From Oceanicoccus sagamiensis (GTDB lineage Bacteria; Pseudomonadota; Gammaproteobacteria; Pseudomonadales; Dasaniaceae): a stretch of 64,000 nt of DNA. The stretch lies in assembly GCF_002117105.1 (NCBI RefSeq), contig NZ_CP019343.1:930001-994000 (forward strand). The letters run 5' to 3'. How positions within the stretch are numbered: position 1 is the first letter of the stretch; each line of letters opens with the position of its first letter. The position numbers and the translations under genes were made by a program. Positions 18,285 to 27,697 of this stretch are shown here, one piece after another. A model generated the notes under the pieces. That model saw only the letters and a list, made by a program, of their open reading frames with translations, was not told where the DNA came from and did no database searches.

Positions 18285-18818
18285 ATGGACAATAATGCAT
18301 TCGTACTTAACCGTCGCGCCTTAATGCTCGCCGGGGCCGGACTAGCCACGGCCAGTGTCGCCGGCTGTGCAACAGCAACAAACCAGCCGGTTATGGGTAA
18401 TAAAAAAGATCACTGGACCGAAGAAGAACAGGCCAACGTGGATTTAGTGACTCGTTTTTGTGATGACTGGTCGCGAATGGATGCGGAGTACCTAACGACC
18501 TTTTTGGACGAAAAAATTATTTACCAAATGTTTGAAGGCCGCCCTGATATTGTCGGCAAAGATGACTTTATTAAAGTGTTAGATAAATTTTTAAAGTCGA
18601 TGAAAAAAGTGGAATGGATTACCCGCAACTCTGAAGCGATTGGGCCGATTGTGATTAATGAGCGCTTTGATCACTTTTATGCACAGAATGATAAGCGCAG
18701 TATGCACTTTGAAATTGCCGGTTATTTTTTAGTAAAGAAAGGCAAAATCCAGGTATGGCGTGATTTTAGTTTGCCTGGGGGTATGAGTAAGGTTGGGCCC
18801 TTAGTACCTAGGGATTAG
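18285..18818 (+). CDS. Limonene-1,2-epoxide hydrolase-like Tat lipoprotein
   Basis: 177 residues. Twin-arginine leader (NRRALMLAG, Arg10-Arg11) with lipobox Cys28 (VAGC), then an NTF2/SnoaL-fold domain resembling limonene epoxide hydrolase. The Asp-Arg-Asp relay fits Arg127, Asp129 (NERFDHF) and Asp160 (VWRDFS). Tyr80 is kept, but the usual Asn two residues later is Met82, so catalysis may differ. Would act in the envelope. 23 bases after the UbiD gene with a GGAGA site, so in the same operon. The last codons and the stop lie inside a 14-bp tandem repeat. Confidence 0.78.
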   Translation: MDNNAFVLNRRALMLAGAGLATASVAGCATATNQPVMGNKKDHWTEEEQANVDLVTRFCDDWSRMDAEYLTTFLDEKIIYQMFEGRPDIVGKDDFIKVLDKFLKSMKKVEWITRNSEAIGPIVINERFDHFYAQNDKRSMHFEIAGYFLVKKGKIQVWRDFSLPGGMSKVGPLVPRD

Positions 18819-18884
18819 TACCTAGGGATTAGCACCTAGGGGTTAGCACCCAGGGGTTAGTACCCAGAGATTAGTACCCAGAAA
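18801..18884. repeat. 14-bp minisatellite, six copies
   Basis: Six head-to-tail 14-bp units: TTAGTACCTAGGGA twice, then TTAGCACCTAGGGG, TTAGCACCCAGGGG, TTAGTACCCAGAGA and TTAGTACCCAGAAA. The first copy encodes the C-terminal Leu-Val-Pro-Arg of the preceding protein; Asp and the stop codon TAG span the junction to the second copy. Divergence grows toward the 3' end, suggesting stepwise slippage. Confidence 0.95.
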
Positions 18885-18901
18885 TTAACCACAGCCACTA
18901 G

Positions 18902-19966
18902 TTAATCGCCTCGCCAACCAATCCAGCACCAACTGATAGGTTGCCGGGCGTTTTTATGTAGATTTAGATTATGCCCAACCCCTGCCAGAATAAGAGTGTC
19001 TACACAGGCAGACTTTGGAAATAACGACTGCTCATAATCGGCCACTTTTTGAGAATCCTTACAGGATAGTTCGCCACCACAGACCACAAAATCATCTTCA
19101 CCGGTAACAATTAATACCGGCACCTCAATATTGCTAGCGGGCATTTTAAAATATTTCAGCATTGAAATAATTTCAGCCACCGTTAAGGTCTGACGATTTA
19201 ATTCATCAACTACTGGCACCTGCGGGTCAGTATTAGCCAGGGTATAAAAAATATCTTTACGGGTATTGGGTTTTGATAGCATATAGACCGGGTCAACAAT
19301 ATCTCCGGCAAAGTCACTGGCAAACATTGCCAGTTCCGTGCCGTCGCGCATAGCCAGATTAAAACCCGGGTTAGAATTATGCAGAAAACCGGTCAGAACC
19401 ACCCCCTCAAGCTGCCTTGAATAGTCCCCCGCATGGACCATGGCAATCACAGAACCCAAAGAGTGCCCCACAGTAACAACGCTATTAACCGACTTCTCAG
19501 CCTGCAAAAAATCAATCAGCTGTGAGAGCACATAAACCTGATTTTCAACATTGACCAAGATGCCAAAGGGGTGGTCGCTGGCACCAATACCGGTTCGATA
19601 ATAATTAAACGTGGCATAGCCCGCTCGCAGCGCGGCACGCTTATAGGAATAGGTATCTGGTTGATAGGGGAAATCCCAATAGACCGGACCATAACCGGCA
19701 CCGGCGATAAGCACTTGTAAAGTTTTATCGGCCAACTGCCCAGTCCAACAAAGCTCACCGACAATATCAAACTCAAACCAGCTACCGGGGGTTAAGCGAG
19801 TGGGGATACGATAATCTTCGCAAGTCAGGCCTTGCAGATCAAAGGCCGACAAGCCCTCCCCTGCTGGTAGAATAACCGGAGTTTCAATACCCCTTAGATT
19901 AATCAGGCCCACTAATAACCAGAGGCTTAGTAGTAACAGAACCGCTGCTATTATTTTTTTTATCAT
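18902..19966 (-). CDS. Alpha/beta hydrolase with N-terminal anchor
   Basis: 354 residues. Hydrophobic N-terminal segment (IIAAVLLLLSLWLLVGLI) serving as signal or anchor. Hydrolase fold with YYRTGIGASDHP near the oxyanion strand, nucleophile elbow VGHSLGSV (Ser about 169), an acid in VTGEDDFVV and a late GVGHNLNLH with the catalytic His. Two Cys pairs (LTCEDY and ELCW; VCGGELSC) may be disulfides, consistent with export. Convergent with the epoxide-hydrolase-like gene and divergent from the amidohydrolase. Substrate unknown. Confidence 0.82.
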   Translation of the reverse strand: MIKKIIAAVLLLLSLWLLVGLINLRGIETPVILPAGEGLSAFDLQGLTCEDYRIPTRLTPGSWFEFDIVGELCWTGQLADKTLQVLIAGAGYGPVYWDFPYQPDTYSYKRAALRAGYATFNYYRTGIGASDHPFGILVNVENQVYVLSQLIDFLQAEKSVNSVVTVGHSLGSVIAMVHAGDYSRQLEGVVLTGFLHNSNPGFNLAMRDGTELAMFASDFAGDIVDPVYMLSKPNTRKDIFYTLANTDPQVPVVDELNRQTLTVAEIISMLKYFKMPASNIEVPVLIVTGEDDFVVCGGELSCKDSQKVADYEQSLFPKSACVDTLILAGVGHNLNLHKNARQPISWCWIGWRGD

Positions 19967-20121
19967 CGTGTCTATTCATTTTTGCTATGTCGATGGCAGT
20001 GTATTATCAATAATCGCCATAGCAAACATCAATTTTTGTAAAGATCACAATTAATCACTAGGCACCCGCTGCCATCTACAGTAGATTTACCCTATCAATA
20101 ACAACAACCGAGACTTGGCCA

Positions 20122-21636
20122 ATGAGCAAATCCAACCAGCACGATCCTGATGGCACGCTACTTCCTATAAAAGTCGATAGTACCTCAAACGGTGAGTATG
20201 AACCTCTGCCACTAGAGCGGCGCAATGTCGTTGCCAATGCTGAAGCCCACAAAACCGCCACCGACAATGCCAAACGACTCGGTATGAAGCGTCGCGGCTT
20301 TCTAACCTCTATGGTCGGTGCTGCCAGTACATTGTTAACCTTTAATGCAGTTAATGCCGCGGCGGGTAAAAAAGGCGGCTTTTACGATCTGCCTGAAGAA
20401 GCTGGCCTCGATGTTGCCCTGGCCGATGATATTTTAGGTAAAAAAGACTTTATCTTTGATATTCAGGGCCACCATGTGGGCGACTATGAAAGCTGGCGTA
20501 CCGGTATCAAAAACAAAGTCTCCCCCGGTTTTAAATTTTTTGCCCCTCATTATGCCTGTGACTATGCCAATAAAGATGATGACTTCGGCCATGTGGCCTG
20601 CCTGACCGGTGACTCTTATATCAAAGAAGTATTTATGGATAGTGATACCGATATGGCGGTACTGTCTATTGGCCCACTTTATGAAGAGCAAATGCTACCC
20701 ACCTATTCAGAAGCTGCCGCCACCCGCGATGCTGTAGCCGCACTGGAAGGCACCAAGCGTTTATTAATTCATGGCCGCTGTATGCCCACCTACCAGCGCG
20801 ACCTGGACACCATGCAGGAAGTTGCCGAGACCTGGAATATTTCGGCATGGAAATCTTATACCCAGTTTGGCCCTAACCGTACCGGCTATTATCTGGATGA
20901 CGATATTGGCCAGAAATTTATTGATAGCGCCCGTAAAACCGGTGTTAAAAATATCTGTGTTCACAAAGGCCTGCCACTACCGGTGATGGGTAAAGAAACC
21001 TATAAGTACGCCAGCCCAAAGGATGTTGGCCCCGCCGCCAAAAACAATCCCGATATGACCTTTATGATTTATCACTCGGGTTATGAGCATAAAAAGAAAG
21101 AAGGCCCCTACAATCCCAATGCAGAAAAACTTAGCGGTATCGATACGCTGATTAAATCGCTGCAAGATAATAATATCCCTCGCAATACCGGCAATGTGTA
21201 TGCAGAACTGGGCTCTACCTGGCGCGACCTGATGAAGGACCCGGATCAAGCCGGCCACGCTATTGGCAAGCTGCTGAAGTATGTGGGTGAAGATAGAATC
21301 TTATGGGGCACAGATTGTATTTGGTACGGTTCGCCGCAAGACCAGATTCAAGCCTTCCGTACCTTCCAGATTTCTGAGGAGTATCAGGAAAAATACGGCT
21401 ACCCGAAAATGACCCCGGAAGCTCGCGCCAAGATTTTTGGTTTAAATGCAGCGGTACCTTATGGCATTAGCACCGGCGATATTAAAGTGGCCACACTGCA
21501 AGATACTATTGCAGTAACCAAGGAAAATTATTTAAATAATCCTGAGCCTTCTTTTGTCACCTATGGCCCTAAAACGCGTCGTGAGTTTTTGGCCTTGCAA
21601 CGTCTGGAGATGGATGAGCTATTAAGCGGTCGTTAG
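20122..21636 (+). CDS. Amidohydrolase-family metal enzyme with Tat signal
   Basis: 504 residues. The C-terminal two thirds form an amidohydrolase-2 TIM barrel (ACMSD/gamma-resorcylate-decarboxylase type): FDIQGHHVGDYE at the first strand, IYHSGYEH in the middle and LWGTDCIWYGSPQDQIQAFR at the last, metal-binding strand. The first strand has Gln-Gly-His-His rather than the common Asp-x-His-x-His. Residues 55-65 (MKRRGFLTSMV, Arg57-Arg58) start a twin-arginine leader after an unusually long 54-residue leading segment; an internal start at Met55 is possible. By family it may decarboxylate or hydrolyse an aromatic acid in the envelope. Confidence 0.82.
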   Translation: MSKSNQHDPDGTLLPIKVDSTSNGEYEPLPLERRNVVANAEAHKTATDNAKRLGMKRRGFLTSMVGAASTLLTFNAVNAAAGKKGGFYDLPEEAGLDVALADDILGKKDFIFDIQGHHVGDYESWRTGIKNKVSPGFKFFAPHYACDYANKDDDFGHVACLTGDSYIKEVFMDSDTDMAVLSIGPLYEEQMLPTYSEAAATRDAVAALEGTKRLLIHGRCMPTYQRDLDTMQEVAETWNISAWKSYTQFGPNRTGYYLDDDIGQKFIDSARKTGVKNICVHKGLPLPVMGKETYKYASPKDVGPAAKNNPDMTFMIYHSGYEHKKKEGPYNPNAEKLSGIDTLIKSLQDNNIPRNTGNVYAELGSTWRDLMKDPDQAGHAIGKLLKYVGEDRILWGTDCIWYGSPQDQIQAFRTFQISEEYQEKYGYPKMTPEARAKIFGLNAAVPYGISTGDIKVATLQDTIAVTKENYLNNPEPSFVTYGPKTRREFLALQRLEMDELLSGR

Positions 21637-21670
21637 TGTTAATTAGCGGAAGCTAGTGGAGTGGAGTGTA

Positions 21671-21808
21671 TGGGTGAGGGCTTATGTTTCAGGGGACGCT
21701 ACAAGTTCGTCCATGTACCCAAAGCACTCCCTTCAGTCGCGGGGCAGGCCCAAGGCTCGTGAAAAAGGTCCCTCTTTTTCACGCCCCTGAAACATAAGCC
21801 CTCACCCA
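21671..21808. repeat. Long inverted repeat element 1 (25-bp perfect arms)
   Basis: Arms 21671-21695 (TGGGTGAGGGCTTATGTTTC followed by AGGGG) and 21784-21808 are perfect reverse complements around an 88-base centre. Next to the right arm the centre holds a second perfect hairpin, CGTGAAAAAG (21758-21767) against CTTTTTCACG (21774-21783). Lies between convergent genes, so it may also stop transcription. No coding content is credible. Confidence 0.93.
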
Positions 21809-21894
21809 CACCTTCAATTTCTCGCTGTAATTTGAACGCTGAAAAAAATAGATGCACAACTAAAAACTTGAAAAAGTTTGCAAACGTGACGCTA

Positions 21895-22003
21895 GAGCTT
21901 AGGTGGGTAGAAGGTTCCGGGGCCGTCGTTGGCAGGGATGCCAACGAAGAGCGGCCATGGATGGCGAAAAGCGTGCCCCGGAACCTTCTACCCACCTAAG
22001 CTC
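21895..22003. repeat. Long inverted repeat element 2 (29-bp perfect arms)
   Basis: Arms 21895-21923 (GAGCTTAGGTGGGTAGAAGG then TTCCGGGGC) and 21975-22003 are perfect reverse complements. The 51-base centre folds again: CGTTGGC/GCCAACG and GCCAT-GG-ATGGC. Architecture mirrors element 1 (long outer stem, inner hairpins, a CCATG or ATGGA core) though the stems differ in sequence. The rest of the gene-free stretch 21637-22080 shows nothing else. Confidence 0.93.
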
Positions 22004-22080
22004 GTTCCCAAGCTATCTACTCGCCCAAACCACCACCAAAATCGCTATTTCACACAGCAACACCATAGTGCGAAAAATCA

Positions 22081-23732
22081 TCAAGCCGCTTTAATCATCT
22101 TGAGTAATTTACCACTACCCCGCAAACCCAAAATCTTCATTGCGGTCACCATCCCCGCCATTAAAGCACCCACCACACCACAACTGACAATATCCTGACC
22201 CGTTAAATATAAACCGGGGATTTTAGTTTGCGGTGTTAACCACTCCTGCTCAAAGCGATGCCTGGTGTGTGCCAAACCATAAGCTTCACCGTGTTCATAG
22301 CGGCAGAAATAATCCGTGGATAACGGCGTAGAGGTTTCGTAATAATCTATTTTTCCTTCTAAATGCGGCATCTGCTTAAATAGCGCAGCTAACATCCGCT
22401 GCGACAACTCTTCCTTAAAGGCTTCATAGTCATCGCCGCGCTTGCCCCAGGTTTTATCTGCCCACTGACGGTACTCCTCAAAATCACAGGGGCCGGTAAC
22501 AATCTCAATGGTTGAACGGCCAGGATAGCGGCGCTGGAAATCGGGGTCTTTTGCTGAGGGGAAAGAAACATAAACCACAGGGAACGGACTTTTAGGGTCA
22601 GCCTCTGCCGCCGCCACATTGCCATCGTGATCGGCACTGGGGTAAATCCATAAATTGGTTTTTGGCAGATCTAATTCTTCAGGGGTGCCTTTTAAGCCAA
22701 TATACATACCCAGGTGAGACATAGAGCGCTCTACTGATTCAGCTTTTTGTTGATAGCCCAATGATTGACTGATACTGCTGGGCAGCAACTTGGTAAACGT
22801 ATTGATCGCACCGGCATTACTAATAATAGTGGGAGCAAAAATCTTATGGCCATCTTTCATGGTAACACCCGTAGCGCGGCCATTATCAATAATAATCTCT
22901 GTCACATCCGCATAGGTAAAAACATCACCCCCTGACGTTTGAATTTGCGGAATAATCGTTTCGGCAATTTTGGAAGCGCCACCAATAGGATAAAAACCAC
23001 CGTGCAAATAATGACGGGCAATAATGGCATGCATAACAAAGGTAGATTTTTTTGGAGGTAAACCGTGATCACCCCACTGCCCACATAACACAGCAATTAA
23101 CTTTTCATTATCCGTTAAGCCTTTTAATACACTGTAGGTATCCTGAAAGACATAGTCAGGCACTTTGTTTTTGCCTAACAAACCTTTAACGGCGAGCAAG
23201 CCTTTGGGCAAAGCTTTTTGCTGGGTGATTTGCCCCATATATTTATTGGTTTTACTGATTAACTCAACATAGGCATCAATAGCGGAGGCTTCTTCCGGGA
23301 AGTGTTTTTTTAATTCGTTTTTAAAATTCTCTTTGCCCGCCACAAAGTCAAAACTTTCTTCACCTAGAATAATCCGGTCATAGACCGGGTCCATTTCCGC
23401 CCATTGCAACTGGCCGTTACTAATAAAATCAAATAAACCACGACCGGCGGTTTTGGCTCCCATATCACCGATATAATGAACACCCACATCCCACTCATAA
23501 CCGTTTCTATCATAGGCATGAGTAAAGCCACCGGCGGTATAATGCTGCTCAAGCACCAGTACCTTTTTACCCATCTGCGACAACAAAGCTGCCGAGGTTA
23601 GCCCCCCATACCTGAGCCAATCACAATCACATCATAGTTATCATCGACACGGTTTGGGCGGTAGCGGGTACCAATTCTTAACGTGCTGGGCTTTAAGCCC
23701 TTGGAGGGCTTAGCGGCTGCTTCTGTAGTCAT
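22081..23732 (-). CDS. RetSat/CrtI-like FAD-dependent oxidoreductase (frameshifted)
   Basis: Phytoene-desaturase/retinol-saturase-like flavoenzyme of about 550 residues. Translation from the ATG at 23732 gives a 39-residue leader ending in NYDVIVIGSGMGG, the FAD GxGxxG motif, then hits a stop. Adding one G to the six-G run (23602-23607) continues into LTSAALLSQMGKKVLVLEQH and the long open frame (23586 down to 22081) with TAGGFTHAYDRNGYEWDVGV. The C-terminal FAD segment is GLYLTGQDIVSCGVVGALMA. Probably reduces or isomerises a C=C bond of a lipid or isoprenoid. Divergent from the PadR gene. Confidence 0.85.
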
Positions 23733-23750
23733 GGTCGACATCCTCATGCA

Positions 23751-23861
23751 TACTCAATTAGTTGAATAATATGCCCACTACTTTATACTCAAATAATTGA
23801 ATATACAACTGTACTGGCTTATGCTGTCAAAATTACTATAAGCCGTTGAAATAATTGAATA
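23751..23861. promoter_or_regulatory. Three operator-like imperfect palindromes (putative PadR sites)
   Basis: TACTCAATTAGTTGAATA at 23751-23768 and TACTCAAATAATTGAATA at 23786-23803 are near-identical 18-bp palindromic boxes. A related CGTTGAAATAATTGAATA lies at 23844-23861, just before the PadR start. The boxes fill the divergent promoter region between the FAD enzyme and the PadR gene, suggesting autoregulation and control of the enzyme. Confidence 0.65.
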
Positions 23862-23873
23862 AATGGATCCTGT

Positions 23874-24419
23874 ATGTCACTTAAACACGCCCTGTTAGCC
23901 ATGCTTGATATCGACAAAGGCTCTGGCTATGACCTGATCAAGCGGTTTGATCAAAGTGTCGCTTTCTTCTGGCCATCCAGTTTTCAGCAGGTTTATAAGG
24001 AATTAACCTGGCTTGAGGATAAAGGCTTTATTCTGGCGGAAGCCGTTAACCAACAGGGTAAGCCGGATAAAAAAATTTATCAGGTGACGGATAGCGGTGG
24101 TGAGGAATTGCAGCGCTGGTTAAGTTTGCCAGCCAAAGAAATGAAGATTAAGGATACGTTTTTAATCAAGGTCTTTGGCGGCCAACGCAGCACCCCTGAA
24201 CAACTGCTGGAAGACCTGCATCGGCAGCAGCGACAACATAAAGAAAATCTGGCCAGCTATAAAACCATTGCCCACAATCTAAAACAACTTAGCCCCGCCA
24301 AATTTAAACAATACGCCCTCCCCTATCAAACACTAAAGCTGGGTATTCGGTTTGAAGAAACCTGGTTAGAGTGGAGCGAAGAAACCGAGCTGTTGTTAAG
24401 CCGTGGAGATATTGGGTAA
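23874..24419 (+). CDS. PadR-family transcriptional regulator
   Basis: 181 residues. N-terminal PadR winged helix (LKHALLAMLDIDKGSGYDLI, then VYKELTWLEDKGFI and YQVTDSGGEELQRWL, about residues 3-85) followed by the VirS-type helical dimerisation domain, so a two-domain PadR of usual length. Such regulators often respond to phenolic acids and repress adjacent genes. The start sits 12 bases after the third operator-like box. The downstream gap 24420-24631 shows no convincing gene. Confidence 0.9.
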   Translation: MSLKHALLAMLDIDKGSGYDLIKRFDQSVAFFWPSSFQQVYKELTWLEDKGFILAEAVNQQGKPDKKIYQVTDSGGEELQRWLSLPAKEMKIKDTFLIKVFGGQRSTPEQLLEDLHRQQRQHKENLASYKTIAHNLKQLSPAKFKQYALPYQTLKLGIRFEETWLEWSEETELLLSRGDIG

Positions 24420-24631
24420 ATTATTGTGAGCAGTGGCACTCTACAACTGCTGCTCTGTTTATTCCTTGGCTAACAGACGAGCCATAGCGCAAAGCCCTTG
24501 CTTTTTCCTCTTAAAGTGCAACACTGTTGCACTGGATCCCCCTTTAGGCTGTGTAAACAATAACGCCCAATCATTGTTACGCCCTTGCCTTGTATTAATA
24601 CTTATTCTTCAAACGGACATGGAATTTAATT

Positions 24632-25471
24632 ATGATCAATAACCCTATCAAGCGCCGGTCAATACACGCTTTCTCACTACCCCTAATGGGATTATCCACA
24701 GCAGTGCTTATGTCGCCTTCTATAGCACTGGCAGAATCTGAAATTGCCTGGATGATGGGCGGGCAAATTAGCCATAAAACACAAGAGCTGGATCAATTAC
24801 TGGATAGCGAACTGTCTTTTAAAGTGGTCAGTTTAACCGCCAGAGCCGGCTATCGTGATTTTTATGCCGCGGTAAATCTCTCCCAGTCATTTGATGATGC
24901 CGATGTTAGCGAAGAGGGAGAAACAGGCGATGCCAGCCGTGAGGATTACGATATTACTCTAGGCTGGAATATCACTCCCGAATTTACCGTCTTTGGCGGC
25001 TATAAAACCGGTGAAACTGAAATAGACTTTAAAGCACGCGACTCGGTTATTGAAGATGCCGAAGGTGATATCACCGCTGCTTTTACCGATACCTTTGAAG
25101 AGTCTGGCCTATTCGTTGGCGTGGGTTATGGCATTTCCCTCGGCACTGCCGGGCAGTTGGGGTTTAGTATTGCCTATGCCGATATGGACGCCGACAATGA
25201 CCTCACTGGCACACCGGATGAAGGCGATATGGATGAAGAGGACGATGTTGATTTTGATGATCTAACCGGTACATTCAGCGGTGATGTCAGTGGCTACAGT
25301 GCGGCTGCTCAATGGAGTATTCCACTGAGCGACAGTCTCGTCTATCAGGCAATTATCCGCTATAACAGCTATGAGCAAGAAATTGACGATACTGTGCAGG
25401 GTGTAAAAGTGAGCTTTGATGTCGATGAGCGTTTTTATGAAATGGGCATGGGCCTGTTATACGTTTTTTAA
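24632..25471 (+). CDS. Outer-membrane beta-barrel protein
   Basis: 279 residues with a signal peptide (cleavage likely near SIALAESE). The mature part is acidic, with alternating hydrophobic residues (ITLGWNITPEFTVFGGYKTG, GLFVGVGYGISLG) and ends in a terminal Phe (GMGLLYVF), the usual outer-membrane insertion signal. The strongly acidic loop DEGDMDEEDDVDFDDL may bind cations. No specific porin family recognised. Confidence 0.75.
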   Translation: MINNPIKRRSIHAFSLPLMGLSTAVLMSPSIALAESEIAWMMGGQISHKTQELDQLLDSELSFKVVSLTARAGYRDFYAAVNLSQSFDDADVSEEGETGDASREDYDITLGWNITPEFTVFGGYKTGETEIDFKARDSVIEDAEGDITAAFTDTFEESGLFVGVGYGISLGTAGQLGFSIAYADMDADNDLTGTPDEGDMDEEDDVDFDDLTGTFSGDVSGYSAAAQWSIPLSDSLVYQAIIRYNSYEQEIDDTVQGVKVSFDVDERFYEMGMGLLYVF

Positions 25472-25509
25472 CGCCAGACTATTAGCCATTGGATAAATAA
25501 TCCAAGCCT

Positions 25510-25540
25510 CCCTATATCTGGCTTATAGCCTGATATAGGG
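25510..25540. terminator. Hairpin between convergent genes
   Basis: CCCTATATC (25510-25518) pairs with GATATAGGG (25532-25540), and GGCTTATAGCC forms an inner stem. It lies between the outer-membrane protein gene and the SulP gene, which converge. There is no long T tract, so it is a weak or bidirectional terminator candidate. Confidence 0.5.
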
Positions 25541-25547
25541 AAGTTAA

Positions 25548-27113
25548 TTAAGCAAGCGCATCCTCGGCTACAAAGTATTTAGGATCTTCGATCACATTCA
25601 CTTCAACCATATTGCCAGCCTTTTTCAATAGCTTGCGACACTCTGCACTTAAATGCACCAGGTGCAGGGTTTTACCTGCATTAACATAGCGCTCCGCTAA
25701 AGTATCTATAGCCTCTAGCCCCGAATGATCGGCCACTCTTGAACGGGCAAAATCAATCACCACATCATCGTTATCCGTGCTGGGGTCAAAGTGCTCAAGG
25801 AAAGAGGTAACCGAACCAAAAAACAGCGGGCCCGTTACGGCATAAACCGTAGAGCCTTTATGATCTTCTTTGGACTCGATGCGGATATGCTTGGCGTGAT
25901 CCCAGGCAAATACCAGCGCAGAAACAATCACACCGACAACAACCGCCACCGCTAAATCCGTTGCGACGGTCACACCCGATACGGTAATCAGGATTAGCGC
26001 GTCACTGCGGGGGACTTTGCGCAGAATCCGGAAGCTACTCCACTCAAAGGTACCAATCACCACAATAAACATAACGCCAATCAATGCAGCCAGAGGAATT
26101 TTTTCAATCAGCGCTGAGCCCACCAGAATAAATAATAATAGGGACAGTGCAGCGGTAATACCGGAGAGGCGACCACGGCCACCGGAATTCACATTAATCA
26201 TGCTTTGGCCAATCATCGCACAACCACCCATACCACCGAACATACCGGTGACGGTATTGGCAACACCCTGACCGATACACTCTTTATTACCGCGGCCGCG
26301 GGATTCAGTGATTTCATCTACCAGACGCAAGGTCAGCAAAGACTCAATCAAACCAATCGCCGCCAGAATAATCGAGTAAGGCAGGATGATCCAAAACGTC
26401 TCAAAACTAAACGGCACGGAAGGAATATGGAAAGTCGGCAGGCCACCTTTGATAGAGGCCACATCGCCTACAACGCGGGTATTTAAATCCAGCCCAAAGA
26501 CCAATAAGGTCACCGCCACAATCGCTACCAGCGACGACGGAACCGCAGTGGTGAGTTTTGGCAGGAAGTGAATAATCATCATGGTGATGGTCACCAGGCC
26601 TAGCAACATATACAGCTGATCGCCTTCCAGCCAGGCCACATCGACAATCGAGCCTTCCATAAAGGTGCCATTTAACCAACCCGGCTCACCGGCAACACCA
26701 AACTGGCTTAACTGGGCCAGGAAAATCACAATCGCCAGGCCATTAACAAAACCCAACATAACCGGGTGTGGCACCATACGGATAAATTTACCCAGCTTTA
26801 AGACACCCGCCAGTATTTGCAAAAAGCCCATCAATACGACGGTAGCAAATAGATACTCAACACCATGGTCGGCAACCAGAGTCACCATCACCACGGCCAA
26901 GGCACCGGTTGCACCCGAAATCATACCCGGACGACCACCAATACAGGCGGTGATCAGACCCACCATAAACGCGGCATATAAGCCCACCAGCGGCTCAACA
27001 CCCGCCACAAAAGCAAAGGCGACCGCCTCCGGCACCAGCGCCAGGGCAACGGTTAAGCCCGATAGCACATCATTTTTTACAGTGGCGACTTTACTTGGGT
27101 GAAACTCAAACAT
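25548..27113 (-). CDS. SulP-family anion transporter with STAS domain
   Basis: 521 residues. The SLC26/SulP membrane domain has about 12-14 spans ([20 protein letters not shown] near the start, then [19 protein letters not shown]), followed by a C-terminal STAS domain from about residue 400 ([20 protein letters not shown]). Family members move sulfate, bicarbonate or other anions with Na+ or H+. The gene stands alone; the upstream gap 27114-27383 shows nothing specific. Confidence 0.93.
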   Translation of the reverse strand: MFEFHPSKVATVKNDVLSGLTVALALVPEAVAFAFVAGVEPLVGLYAAFMVGLITACIGGRPGMISGATGALAVVMVTLVADHGVEYLFATVVLMGFLQILAGVLKLGKFIRMVPHPVMLGFVNGLAIVIFLAQLSQFGVAGEPGWLNGTFMEGSIVDVAWLEGDQLYMLLGLVTITMMIIHFLPKLTTAVPSSLVAIVAVTLLVFGLDLNTRVVGDVASIKGGLPTFHIPSVPFSFETFWIILPYSIILAAIGLIESLLTLRLVDEITESRGRGNKECIGQGVANTVTGMFGGMGGCAMIGQSMINVNSGGRGRLSGITAALSLLLFILVGSALIEKIPLAALIGVMFIVVIGTFEWSSFRILRKVPRSDALILITVSGVTVATDLAVAVVVGVIVSALVFAWDHAKHIRIESKEDHKGSTVYAVTGPLFFGSVTSFLEHFDPSTDNDDVVIDFARSRVADHSGLEAIDTLAERYVNAGKTLHLVHLSAECRKLLKKAGNMVEVNVIEDPKYFVAEDALA

Positions 27114-27383
27114 GTCATACTCTCAATCATGGCAAAAGCAGGCGCCTCACACGTAAAGTATGGCTCCTGACTAAAACAGGTTCTCTAATCGGCAGGAATT
27201 GTTGTTATAGGCCTTAGAAGGGTCGCGCATTCTAGCGAAAAGCCACCCCAAATTCAATGCAGCCCTTTAATGGCATAGCCCGCACCACTTTGAGTCAGCA
27301 CCATAACGACATTAAGCGAAGCCCAACAAAGCTGGGGATTTTGTGTATAATGTCCCCCGATTGTTAATAAAGGCCCCTTTTCC

Positions 27384-27584
27384 ATGGCAGCCAAACCAAA
27401 AACCGCAGCGTCAAAGAAGAAACAGCCAGACGCTAGCGAAACATCCCTTTCGATTGAAGAACAGACCGCGGCGTTTTTAAAAGCCGGTGGCGCTATTGAG
27501 CAAATTGAGTCCGGTGTCAGCGGCCAACAAAGCATGGCCGGGCCCAAGCACATTACGTTAAGCAATAAGCCAAAAAGCGAGTAA
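27384..27584 (+). CDS. Small basic protein with SutA-like motif
   Basis: 66 residues: a Lys/Ala-rich N terminus, then EEQTAAFLKAGGAIEQI and a basic C terminus. The FLxxGGxIxxI pattern resembles the C-terminal motif of Pseudomonas SutA (FLSRGGKVQEIEPNV), a small RNA-polymerase-binding regulator of slow growth. This is a by-eye motif match, not proven homology. A strong terminator follows 41 bases downstream, supporting a real small gene. Confidence 0.7.
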   Translation: MAAKPKTAASKKKQPDASETSLSIEEQTAAFLKAGGAIEQIESGVSGQQSMAGPKHITLSNKPKSE

Positions 27585-27624
27585 GCGCCACAAGGCTTCA
27601 CCACAGCACTTTTTCAAAGACACT

Positions 27625-27654
27625 AAAAAGGCGAGCCTATAGCTCGCCTTTTTT
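27625..27654. terminator. Rho-independent terminator, bidirectional
   Basis: GGCGAGC (27630-27636), loop CTATA, GCTCGCC (27642-27648), then six T; five A precede the stem, so it can act for the plus-strand small gene and for the minus-strand gene ending at 27698. Confidence 0.93.
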
Positions 27655-27697
27655 CGTGTTTTCAGTGCCTTATTTTCAGGGCTATTGCAGTATCTAG

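Noticed and set aside
21699-21995. Open frames inside the long inverted repeats
   Set aside because: They are produced by the palindromic arms (the same MGRRFRG-like peptide arises on both strands) and have no start signals.
24433-24642. 69-residue open frame after the PadR gene
   Set aside because: No ribosome site, no recognisable pattern, overlaps the start of the outer-membrane protein gene; treated as chance.
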